Program-made: the position numbers and the translations under genes
The notes under the pieces: generated by a model
What the model saw: only the letters and a program-made list of their open reading frames with translations
Databases searched by the model: none
What the model was told of the DNA's origin: nothing
In this document: positions 14,965 to 20,702 of the stretch, in pieces
Position numbering within the stretch: position 1 is the first letter of the stretch
Layout: each line of letters opens with the position of its first letter
DNA from: CAZHMN01 sp964533705
GTDB lineage: Bacteria; Electryoneota; B3-LCP
Reading direction: 5' to 3'
NCBI GenBank assembly: GCA_964533705.1
Contig: CAZHMN010000053.1
Span: 1 to 20,702, forward strand
DNA: 20,702 nt

Positions 14965-16257
14965 ATGAGAAAATATCATACAATCTGTCTAATGGCGATC
15001 GCGTTGGCGATTGCCTTGAGTTCAAATGCCGCCACGGTGAAGATGATCGAGGTTGACGGTGTGATTCATCCGGCGAGCTCGCGTTTCATTCAGAAAGCGA
15101 TTGACGAAGCCAACGAAGATCACGCCGAAGCGCTGCTGATCCAGCTTGATACTCCGGGCGGATTGATGGAGTCCATGCGGGACATCATCAAGGCTATGCT
15201 GGCCAGCGACGTACCCGTGATCGTCTACGTCGCCCCATCCGGATCGCGGGCGGGTTCCGCGGGCGTCTTTATCACGCTGGCTGCTCACATCGCGGCGATG
15301 GCTCCCGGTACCAATATTGGTGCCGCTCATCCGGTTACAATGGGTATGGGGCAGCAGGAAGACAGCACCGGCGTCATGGAAGATAAAATCCTCAATGATG
15401 CCGTCGCCTACATCCGGTCTATTGCGGAACGCCGGGGCCGTAATGCTGATTGGGCCGAGAGCGCCGTGCGGGAATCCGCCTCCATTACTGAAACGGAGGC
15501 TCTGCAGAAGAACGTTATTGATATCATCGCGCCTTCAATGGACAGTCTTCTGGTCATGCTGGACGGCAAAGAAGTCGAGCTTCCGCTCGGCACGCGTAAA
15601 TTGTCCCTGAGAGACGCTGAAATTGAAGAAATTCCCATGACCTGGCGGGATCGGTTTCTGGACGTTATCAGTGACCCGAACATCGCCTATGTGCTGATGC
15701 TGCTGGGGATTTACGGTCTATTTTTTGAGCTTTACAATCCCGGTACAATCGTTCCCGGCGTGATTGGAGGCATCTGCCTTATACTGGCATTCTTCGCTTT
15801 CCAGACGCTTCCGATCAACATCGCCGGTCTGTTGTTGATTTTGTTGGCCATCGTACTTTTCCTGCTGGAGATAAAAGTGACCAGTTACGGCATTCTCGCC
15901 ATCGGGGGAACAATTTCCCTCATTCTCGGTTCTGTGATGCTAATCGAATCCCCCATCCCCGGCTTGCGGATTTCTTGGGGAGTCATCTTGCCCGGCGTTC
16001 TCGGTACGGTTCTCTTCTTCTTAGTTGCCATAACACTAAGCGTGAGAGCACAGAGGCGCCAGCCGACAACGGGCTATGAAGGTATGATAGGTGAAATCGG
16101 TAGCGTGGTGGAAGATCTCGCACCGAAGGGCCGGGTGAAGGTTCACGGGGAAATCTGGTATGCGAAAGCCAGTTCTGGAACTATTCCCGCAGGAACAGAA
16201 GTTAAAGTAATCAAAGTCGAAAAGATGCTGTTGACCGTTGAACCGCACATATCTTGA
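14965..16257 (+). CDS. NfeD-type membrane-bound ClpP-class serine protease
   Basis: The product has 430 residues from ATG 14965. This start is chosen because a signal peptide (MRKYHTICLMAIALAIALSSNAA) begins exactly there and a TATAAT lies between it and the upstream in-frame ATG 14929. The N-terminal ClpP-fold domain (about 24-210) carries LDTPGG (61-66), the nucleophile Ser98 in SRAGSAG and the base Lys141 in EDKILNDAV. These match Ser97 and Lys138 of the archaeal 1510-N protease. A group of hydrophobic membrane helices follows (about 236-358), then a C-terminal NfeD OB-fold domain (GYEGMIGEIGSV to the end). In known systems this protease is encoded with a slipin and cleaves its C-terminus. 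Here the slipin is found at 17193, after two small genes. Confidence 0.94.
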   Translation: MRKYHTICLMAIALAIALSSNAATVKMIEVDGVIHPASSRFIQKAIDEANEDHAEALLIQLDTPGGLMESMRDIIKAMLASDVPVIVYVAPSGSRAGSAGVFITLAAHIAAMAPGTNIGAAHPVTMGMGQQEDSTGVMEDKILNDAVAYIRSIAERRGRNADWAESAVRESASITETEALQKNVIDIIAPSMDSLLVMLDGKEVELPLGTRKLSLRDAEIEEIPMTWRDRFLDVISDPNIAYVLMLLGIYGLFFELYNPGTIVPGVIGGICLILAFFAFQTLPINIAGLLLILLAIVLFLLEIKVTSYGILAIGGTISLILGSVMLIESPIPGLRISWGVILPGVLGTVLFFLVAITLSVRAQRRQPTTGYEGMIGEIGSVVEDLAPKGRVKVHGEIWYAKASSGTIPAGTEVKVIKVEKMLLTVEPHIS

Positions 16258-16312
16258 TGTTAATAATGGGTTTAAAATTAAACGAAAAAAAACAAAAATA
16301 GAGGGTAGCATT

Positions 16313-16660
16313 TTGGCAGCCAAAAAAGAAAAAACCTGTAACCTATGCGGTCGTAAGTTGCCGGTTTCCCAGTTCTACACGCAGAAGACGTCGGTTGGCA
16401 CAACGGTGTATCGGTCCAGATGCAAGGAATGCTATCGGAATGTCACCAAGGAATATTACTGGGCAAACCGGGATATGTTATTGAAGCGACAGCGCCAGCA
16501 GTACAAGAAAAGACGCCCATATCTTAAGAATTACTACCAAACGCACCGCGAGGAACGTTTGAAGTATCAGCGCGAGTGGTACAGAAAACGTAGACTGAAG
16601 CGGGCGGATCTCGCCGCGCAAAATGAGAAGGAAAAAGCTGGCGCAGGTGGTAATTCCTAA
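16313..16660 (+). CDS. Small zinc-finger-like protein (115 aa)
   Basis: The start is taken as TTG 16313 because GAGGG (16301-16305) is seven bases before it; an earlier TTG at 16238 would overlap nfeD. The N-terminus has two CxxC knuckles, CNLC (residues 9-12) and CKEC, about 30 residues apart, with LPVSQFYTQKTS and YRSRCKEC between and at the second pair. This is the zinc ribbon seen at the front of phage-type HNH and endonuclease VII-like proteins. The nuclease part is missing. Instead there is a very basic helical tail with repeating tyrosine and arginine-rich units (YYWANRDMLLKRQRQQYKKRR, then YYQTHREERLKYQREWYRKRR). It probably binds nucleic acid. It sits between nfeD and slipin, which is unexpected; no phage gene is near. 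Confidence 0.75.
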   Translation: MAAKKEKTCNLCGRKLPVSQFYTQKTSVGTTVYRSRCKECYRNVTKEYYWANRDMLLKRQRQQYKKRRPYLKNYYQTHREERLKYQREWYRKRRLKRADLAAQNEKEKAGAGGNS

Positions 16661-16733
16661 TCGGGCGATGCCATCTTGAAAAAACTCGATTGTCCGCCTA
16701 TTTAGAAGCGTAGTCCAATCAGAGTCATCGATT

Positions 16734-16777
16734 TCCTGGGGTGCCCGATGCAAAGAGCTAATTCGGGCGCCCCGGGA
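16734..16777. repeat. Long GC-rich inverted repeat (15-bp stem)
   Basis: The arm at 16734-16748 pairs over its full 15 bases (two G-T wobbles) with 16763-16777, leaving a 14-base loop. No T-run follows in either direction, so it is not a standard terminator. It lies between the zinc-finger gene and the DUF5668-like gene, where it could stabilise or split the transcript. Confidence 0.75.
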
Positions 16778-16821
16778 TGTGCTTAAAACCATCTCCGTTT
16801 CTGCTAAATATTGAGAATCTC

Positions 16822-17124
16822 ATGAACCTTGAAGATCTCGAAAAACGCTTGGAAAAGGTCGGATCCGATATTGGGCAGCGTCTCGAAGAAATCAGTCAAC
16901 GGCTCGATGATCACCTCTCCGGCAAGGGATCTACGGGAGGCGCATCCAGTGAATCGCAAGTACCACAGCGGAGGGGTTACAGCACCCCCTTCTGGGGTGT
17001 TGCTCTGGTTGTCATCGGCGTCATCCTGCTCGGTAACCACTTCGATTGGTTCGATCTGCAAATTCCCGTCATTCCAACAGCGCTTATCATCCTGGGCTGT
17101 TACCTGATATTAGAAAATCGCTAA
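16822..17124 (+). CDS. Small membrane protein with LiaI/LiaF-like (DUF5668) helices
   Basis: The product has 100 residues from ATG 16822. An ATG at 16777 is in frame but begins inside the preceding hairpin and would add a poor N-terminus. Residues 1-35 are a charged amphipathic helix with heptad-like spacing (LEDLEKRLEKVGSDIGQRLEEISQRLDDHL), probably a coiled coil. After a flexible Gly/Ser linker come two hydrophobic helices, WGVALVVIGVILLGNHF and IPTALIILGCYLILENR, the pattern of the DUF5668 or LiaI-LiaF-like membrane region. Such proteins often work in envelope stress. It lies 68 bases before the slipin gene. The ribosome site is weak. Confidence 0.75.
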   Translation: MNLEDLEKRLEKVGSDIGQRLEEISQRLDDHLSGKGSTGGASSESQVPQRRGYSTPFWGVALVVIGVILLGNHFDWFDLQIPVIPTALIILGCYLILENR

Positions 17125-17192
17125 TCTCCCCGTTTCTGGTGAAACGATCACCAGGATAGAGTTCCATCCCAATTCTCAAATTGGAGGCATCT

Positions 17193-17942
17193 ATGCCAGG
17201 TATAGCAATTCTTATCGGTTTGGCCGTTCTGCTTCTTATTTCAGCGATTAAGGTGCTTAACGAGTATGAACGGGCCGTCATATTCCGACTGGGTCGTCTT
17301 ATAGGCGCGAAGGGACCGGGCTTGATCATTATCATTCCTATTATTGATCGAGTGCGGCGCATTTCGCTGCGCACCATCGTGTCCGACGTACCTCCCCAGG
17401 ATGTCATCACCAAGGACAACGTATCGGTAAAGGTCAATGCCGTGCTCAATTTCCGGGTGATGGATCCCAATAAGGCGGTCGTGGAAGTAGAAAACTATCT
17501 GTATGCCACCGGACAGTTGGCCCAGACTACTTTGCGCAGCGTCCTGGGACAGGTTGAATTGGACGATCTGTTAGCGGAGCGCGAAAAAATCAACAAGAAG
17601 CTTCAGGAAATTCTCGACGCCCATACCGATCCCTGGGGGATTAAAGTGGCTCTGGTGGAAGTCAAGCACGTTGATTTGCCCACTGAAATGCAGCGGGCTA
17701 TGGCACGTCAGGCGGAAGCGGAACGTGAACGGCGCGCCAAGGTGATCAACGCTGAAGGTGAGTTTCAGGCATCCACAAAATTGGCGGAAGCAGCCACGAT
17801 CATCGGCAATCACCCCATGGCACTGCAACTACGGTATTTGCAAACGCTATCGGAAGTGGCTTCCGAGAACAATTCCACGACCATTTTCCCAGTGCCCATT
17901 GATCTCTTTTCGGTTTTCCTCAAGAAACCGGAGACGCCGTAG
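17193..17942 (+). CDS. Slipin (stomatin/SPFH family) membrane protein
   Basis: Slipins form membrane-bound oligomers that organise microdomains and, in prokaryotes, pair with NfeD proteases. The 249-residue product has an N-terminal membrane helix (GIAILIGLAVLLLISAI), the SPFH core (NEYERAVIFRLGRLIGAKGPGL, VPPQDVITKDNVSVKVNAVLNFRV) and the strongly conserved stretch LRSVLGQVELDDLLAEREKIN. A charged coiled coil (MQRAMARQAEAERERRAKVINAEGE) and the C-terminal LRYLQTLSEVASENNSTTIFPVPID follow. GGAGG (17183-17187) is five bases before ATG 17193, so this start is preferred to TTG 17181. The TAG stop overlaps the ribosome site of the pseudouridine synthase gene. Confidence 0.96.
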   Translation: MPGIAILIGLAVLLLISAIKVLNEYERAVIFRLGRLIGAKGPGLIIIIPIIDRVRRISLRTIVSDVPPQDVITKDNVSVKVNAVLNFRVMDPNKAVVEVENYLYATGQLAQTTLRSVLGQVELDDLLAEREKINKKLQEILDAHTDPWGIKVALVEVKHVDLPTEMQRAMARQAEAERERRAKVINAEGEFQASTKLAEAATIIGNHPMALQLRYLQTLSEVASENNSTTIFPVPIDLFSVFLKKPETP

Positions 17943-17945
17943 GAG

Positions 17946-18530
17946 GTGAACGTCCCGCCGCAGAAGCCTGATGGCAAAAGCGAGAAACTCGCTAAATTCA
18001 TGGCTCGATGCGGTGTGGCCTCTCGGCGCGTCTGCGAGCAATACATCCGCGCCAGGTGGGTGGAAGTTGATGGGGAGATCGTGTCCACGCCTGAAACCAG
18101 AATTGTACCCGACCAACAGAAGGTTGTGGTCAGGGGAAAACTGATAACGCCACCGGATACCTTCCGATATATCCTCCTTAACAAGCCGACTGGTATTATC
18201 TGTACCTGCAAACCGAGCCGCGAAAAGGGAAAGACGATTCTCGATCTGGTCACGGTTTCTGAGAGGGTTTTTCCTGTTGGAAGGTTGGATAAGAACACAT
18301 CCGGACTGATTCTATTGACCAACGACGGNNNNNNNNNNNNNNNNNNNNNNNNNNNNNNNNNNNNNNNNNNNNNNNNNNNNNNNNNNNNNNNNNNNNNNNN
18401 NNNNNNNNNNNNNNNNNNNNNNNNNNNNCTCCATCGAACCCGCTTCGGCGATCTAACGCTTTCGGAACTTCCCAGGGGAAAGTGGCGGGATTTAACGCTG
18501 GAAGAGATAGAACGACTGAAGAGTGAATGA
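17946..18530 (+). CDS. RsuA/RluB-family rRNA pseudouridine synthase (interrupted by gap)
   Basis: This enzyme class isomerises single uridines in 16S or 23S rRNA. An S4 RNA-binding domain (about residues 13-60, EKLAKFMARCGVASRR) is followed by the catalytic block GRLDKNTSGLILLTND with the nucleophile Asp115. The end after the gap, LHRTRFGDLTLSELPRGKW, is the normal C-terminal signature, so both sides belong to one gene. The family needs about 85-90 residues between these points, but 100 N allow only 33 codons, so the real gap is probably about 260 bases. The start is odd: the GTG at 17946 lies inside a full AGGAGGTGA anti-SD match (17941-17949), and an in-frame TAG (17940-17942) rules out starts further upstream. 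RsuA, RluB and RluE cannot be told apart. Confidence 0.9.
   Translation: MNVPPQKPDGKSEKLAKFMARCGVASRRVCEQYIRARWVEVDGEIVSTPETRIVPDQQKVVVRGKLITPPDTFRYILLNKPTGIICTCKPSREKGKTILDLVTVSERVFPVGRLDKNTSGLILLTNDXXXXXXXXXXXXXXXXXXXXXXXXXXXXXXXXXXLHRTRFGDLTLSELPRGKWRDLTLEEIERLKSE
18329..18428. other. Scaffold gap (100 N)
   Basis: A second run of exactly 100 N lies within the pseudouridine synthase gene. The reading frame on the two sides agrees only by chance, because the length is a placeholder. Confidence 0.95.
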
Positions 18531-18589
18531 CGTGTCTGGTGAAAAGAGTAGACCATAATAGAGATACATCAAAACGGAGGATAATTGCG

Positions 18590-19288
18590 ATGAAAAAGCT
18601 GATCCTGATTTTTCTGATAACCGCAATCCCATTTTGCGCGGCGACTTCGGGAGTTGGCTTTGCGGGAGCCGGTGGTTTTAGTTTTTATCTCTGGAAACCG
18701 GATCTGGGCCCGATAAATGACGAGCTGCGAGGGTTGGGCATGCCCGAGCTGCATGATGTGGCGTTTCTTTACGGCGGCCAGGGATTTGCTCACGTATCTG
18801 ACCGGTTCAGGATCGGGGGAATGGGATTTGGCGGCAGCACGCATGTGAAGGATTTCAAGGACGGCTATGCCAGAGAGGCGAGTTTTCACATTTCCTGGGG
18901 CGGATTTCTGATGGAATATATCCTTTATGAGCCCGGCTATTTTGAGTTTTATGGTGGGGGCACTATCGGCTGGGGATCGGTATCCATCAATCTGCAGAAG
19001 AGCTCCGGGCCGGTCAACTGGGACGAGATTTGGAACAGCTATGAACCTATCGCCAGCGACACAGAGAATATTTCCTCGAAGTTGGAGCATTCCTTTTTTA
19101 TGCTGCAACCGCGCCTGGGGGTGCGATATTATCTCCTCGACTGGCTGGCCATCAGCGGTTCGGTGGACGTGCCCCTGGTGAATTTGAGTTCGGGAGGGTG
19201 GAGCTTGAACGGCGATGACGTTTATGACGCGCCATCACTGAATTTGATTCAACCGTTCTTCCAGTTTTCGATTCTGGCTGGGGGATAA
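18590..19288 (+). CDS. Exported beta-barrel-like protein of unknown family
   Basis: The product has 232 residues from ATG 18590, with GGAGG (18576-18580) nine bases before it. A signal peptide (MKKLILIFLITAIPFCAA) leads into a protein rich in glycine, aromatic and alternating hydrophobic residues (GFAGAGGFSFYLW, FRIGGMGFGGSTH, FEFYGGGTIGWGSVSIN). It ends in PFFQFSILAGG. These are features of a small outer-membrane beta-barrel. There is no cysteine near the cleavage site arranged as a lipobox, so it is not clearly a lipoprotein. I do not recognise a specific family. It starts 59 bases after the pseudouridine synthase gene, probably on the same transcript, and is followed by a terminator. Confidence 0.85.
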   Translation: MKKLILIFLITAIPFCAATSGVGFAGAGGFSFYLWKPDLGPINDELRGLGMPELHDVAFLYGGQGFAHVSDRFRIGGMGFGGSTHVKDFKDGYAREASFHISWGGFLMEYILYEPGYFEFYGGGTIGWGSVSINLQKSSGPVNWDEIWNSYEPIASDTENISSKLEHSFFMLQPRLGVRYYLLDWLAISGSVDVPLVNLSSGGWSLNGDDVYDAPSLNLIQPFFQFSILAGG

Positions 19289-19319
19289 GAAGGGATTTGC
19301 AGTTTTCTGACCCCGCTCA

Positions 19320-19356
19320 AAAGAATCCGCCTCCGGCGGATTCTTTGTTGTTTTTA
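19320..19356 (+). terminator. Rho-independent terminator
   Basis: AAGAATCCGCC (19321-19331), a TCC loop and GGCGGATTCTT (19335-19345) form a perfect 11-bp stem followed by TTGTTGTTTTT. It ends the nfeD-to-barrel run before the flagellin gene. Confidence 0.9.
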
Positions 19357-19472
19357 GCATTGGATTAATGAATATGATCTGATAGCTTTAATATTGAGAA
19401 AACATAAAGAATTGTTTATTAAGTGCCTATACAGGTACTTAAGAGAAAGTTCAATTATTTTGTAAAAAAAGT

Positions 19473-19500
19473 TAAAGTTTTGCTGAAAGGATTCCGATAA
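19473..19500 (+). promoter_or_regulatory. Sigma-28 (FliA) flagellar promoter
   Basis: TAAAGTTT (19473-19480) matches the -35 consensus exactly, and TCCGATAA (19493-19500) matches seven of eight bases of GCCGATAA. The spacer is 12 bases, one more than the commonest length. The flagellin ATG is about 33 bases beyond the predicted start. The AT-rich stretch upstream (19357-19472) holds no gene, only a small hairpin at 19421-19440. Confidence 0.85.
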
Positions 19501-19540
19501 TAGGGATGGAAGATGAAAAAAGCAGAAGAGGGGATTGAAA

Positions 19541-20374
19541 ATGAGCATGAGAATTAATCACAACATCCTGTCAATGACCGCCCAGCGGAACCTGTGGTCA
19601 ACTCAGAATGATCTTGACCGAGCGGTAACCCGCTTGTCTTCCGGACTTAGAATTAATAATGCCTGGGATGATCCTGCAGGACTCGCCATTTCCGAGCGTT
19701 TCCGCGCCCAGATCTCTTCGATGGAAGAAGCGGAACGAAATGCCAACAACAACATCAACCTGATGCAGACGGCAGAAGGCGCTCTCTCCGTCATCGACGA
19801 AAAACTGGTGCGCATGCGCGCCCTGGCGATTGAAGCTTCAAACGGATCGTTGTTGTCCACGGATCGGGAAGCCCTCGACGTCGAATACCAGCAGCTCGTC
19901 TCTGAAATCAACAGAATCGCCCAGGTGACGAATTATAATGGTCTGGCGCTGTTGGACGGATCTTTTTCCAGCCAGGGGCTGAAGTTTCACATCGGCACCT
20001 ATAACGTTCAGAATGAAGATTATTACTACGTCTCTTTCAACTCGATGACTACTTCAGCATTAGGGCTCTCCGGTACCAGCTTATTGACGACGGCAAATGC
20101 ACAAACCGCCATCGGATCTATTGACGCAGCCATCAGTTCCAAGGACACCGAGAGAACCAGGCTTGGCGCCTTCGTAGAGCGGCTTCAGGGGACCATTATG
20201 CAACTGCAGGTCGCCGAGGAAAACGCCACCTCCGCGGAATCTGAAATTCGGGATGCTGATATCGCCGAAGAAATGTCAGAATTTGTTCGAGCACAGATCC
20301 TGATGCAGTCCGGTGTGTCCGTGCTGGCTCAGGCCAATATGCTGCCACAAATCGTTGCCAGTTTGGTCGGATAA
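19541..20374 (+). CDS. fliC: Flagellin
   Basis: This is the filament subunit, exported by the flagellar type III system and therefore lacking a signal peptide. It has 277 residues, a short form. The N-terminal D0/D1 region is complete: MRINHNILSMTAQRNL, then LDRAVTRLSSGLRINNAWDDPAGLAISERFRAQI. The C-terminal part is also complete: the long helix with SAESEIRDADIAEEMSEFVRAQILMQSGVSVLAQANMLPQIVASLVG. Only about 80 residues separate them, so D2/D3 outer domains are absent. The start is ATG 19541, with GAGGGG (19528-19533) seven bases before it; ATG 19547 is also possible. It has its own sigma-28 promoter and terminator, so it is a single-gene late flagellar unit. No chaperone or cap gene is adjacent in the window. 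Confidence 0.97.
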   Translation: MSMRINHNILSMTAQRNLWSTQNDLDRAVTRLSSGLRINNAWDDPAGLAISERFRAQISSMEEAERNANNNINLMQTAEGALSVIDEKLVRMRALAIEASNGSLLSTDREALDVEYQQLVSEINRIAQVTNYNGLALLDGSFSSQGLKFHIGTYNVQNEDYYYVSFNSMTTSALGLSGTSLLTTANAQTAIGSIDAAISSKDTERTRLGAFVERLQGTIMQLQVAEENATSAESEIRDADIAEEMSEFVRAQILMQSGVSVLAQANMLPQIVASLVG

Positions 20375-20411
20375 TCCCCCAAAAAAGATGCGCGTACCAT
20401 CCCTGCACGCG

Positions 20412-20441
20412 GGGCGTTGAAGAAAAATCAACGCCCTTTTT
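20412..20441 (+). terminator. Rho-independent terminator of flagellin
   Basis: GGGCGTTGA (20412-20420), an A-rich seven-base loop and TCAACGCCC (20428-20436) give a perfect 9-bp stem followed by five T residues. The convergent tatD gene stops two bases beyond it. Confidence 0.9.
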
Positions 20442-20442
20442 A

Positions 20443-20702
20443 TTATTCTGATTGGAGATTGAAAAGGCGGTGGGTGTTCTCTCGCGCCTGGTCCCTTAAG
20501 TCTTCGACGGTCATCCCCTTGATTTCGGCCAGTTTTGTCGCGATTAAAGGGATATAGGCTGGCTCGTTGCGCTTGCCGCGATGAGGATGAGGAGTTAGAA
20601 AGGGACAATCGGTTTCCAGCAGTAATCGCTCGGCCGGCGTCGCCTGAACTGTGGAAATGAGGGGGGTTTTTTTATACGTAACGTTTCCCGTATAGGAAAC
20701 GT
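20443..20702 (-). CDS. tatD: TatD-family metal-dependent hydrolase/DNase (C-terminal part)
   Basis: Only the last 86 or so codons are in the window; the gene enters from the right edge on the minus strand. It reads YTGNVTYKK, then LLLETDCPFLTPHPHRGKRNEP, then IATKLAEIKGMTVEDL and ARENTHRLFNL before TAA. These are the C-terminal signatures of TatD/YcfH hydrolases: the ETD motif supplies a conserved aspartate of the metal site and PHRGKRNEP follows it. Family members act as metal-dependent nucleases or hydrolases in the cytosol. The fragment has no start because the rest of the gene lies outside. It converges on flagellin, with the flagellin terminator between them. Confidence 0.95.
   Translation of the reverse strand, partial: VSYTGNVTYKKTPLISTVQATPAERLLLETDCPFLTPHPHRGKRNEPAYIPLIATKLAEIKGMTVEDLRDQARENTHRLFNLQSE

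Noticed and set aside
17810..18556. 248-codon frame on the minus strand through the second gap
   Set aside because: It is held open by the N run and is antisense to slipin and the pseudouridine synthase.
20276..20608. 110-codon frame on the minus strand at the right end
   Set aside because: It is a different frame from the TatD coding sequence, which has the family motifs, and it crosses the flagellin terminator.
20681..20702. Inverted repeat ACGTTTCC...GGAAACGT at the right edge
   Set aside because: It is explained by codons for the conserved TatD segment SYTGNVTY; no other sign of a regulatory site.
1..20702. CRISPR arrays, insertion sequences or prophage
   Set aside because: No regularly spaced repeats, transposase motifs or phage structural genes were found; the phage-like zinc ribbon stands alone.

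Overview
This window looks like part of a draft or metagenome-assembled genome of a Gram-negative, flagellated bacterium, probably of the FCB-like or candidate-phylum type (Calditrichota, KSB1, Zixibacteria and relatives). That placement is an inference. It rests on moderate GC, mixed ATG/GTG/TTG starts, several exported beta-rich proteins of unknown family, an SppA fused to an outer-membrane-like domain, a periplasmic M16 peptidase pair, a selenocysteine synthase and a short flagellin. Two runs of exactly 100 N (3126-3225 and 18329-18428) are scaffold gaps; each cuts a conserved gene.

Layout. 1-180: a structured non-coding stretch of unknown identity. 192-652: tmRNA with its own promoter, a readable tag ORF and a terminator. 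731-1954: a protein of unknown function with a possible DprA/LOG-like Rossmann half and a possible ADP-ribosyltransferase/DUF2971-like half. 2012-3002: a TetR regulator with a consensus promoter and a palindromic operator, followed by a 72-residue orphan. 3226-4298 (minus): rlmN, cut by a gap. 4403-12927: a same-strand run of MoxR ATPase, DUF58 protein, OMP-SppA fusion, TPR-thioredoxin protein and two M16 peptidases, which reads as an envelope protein-quality-control and processing cluster. 12978-13338: what looks like the C-terminal tail of a B12-binding radical SAM protein, then a strong terminator. 13369-14840: selA with a clear promoter. 14965-18530: NfeD-type membrane protease, a small zinc-finger protein, a small DUF5668-like membrane protein, a slipin, and a 16S/23S pseudouridine synthase cut by the second gap. 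18590-19288: an exported beta-barrel-like protein, then a terminator. 19473-20441: flagellin with a sigma-28 promoter and a terminator. 20443-20702 (minus): the C-terminal part of TatD, running off the window.

How the parts relate. Several genes serve envelope proteolysis: SppA and NfeD are ClpP-fold serine proteases, the M16 pair are zinc proteases, and slipin is the classical NfeD partner. tmRNA, RlmN and the pseudouridine synthase serve translation. The best candidates for something undescribed are the two-domain protein beside tmRNA, the OMP-SppA fusion, the small genes inserted between nfeD and slipin, and the structured RNA upstream of tmRNA.
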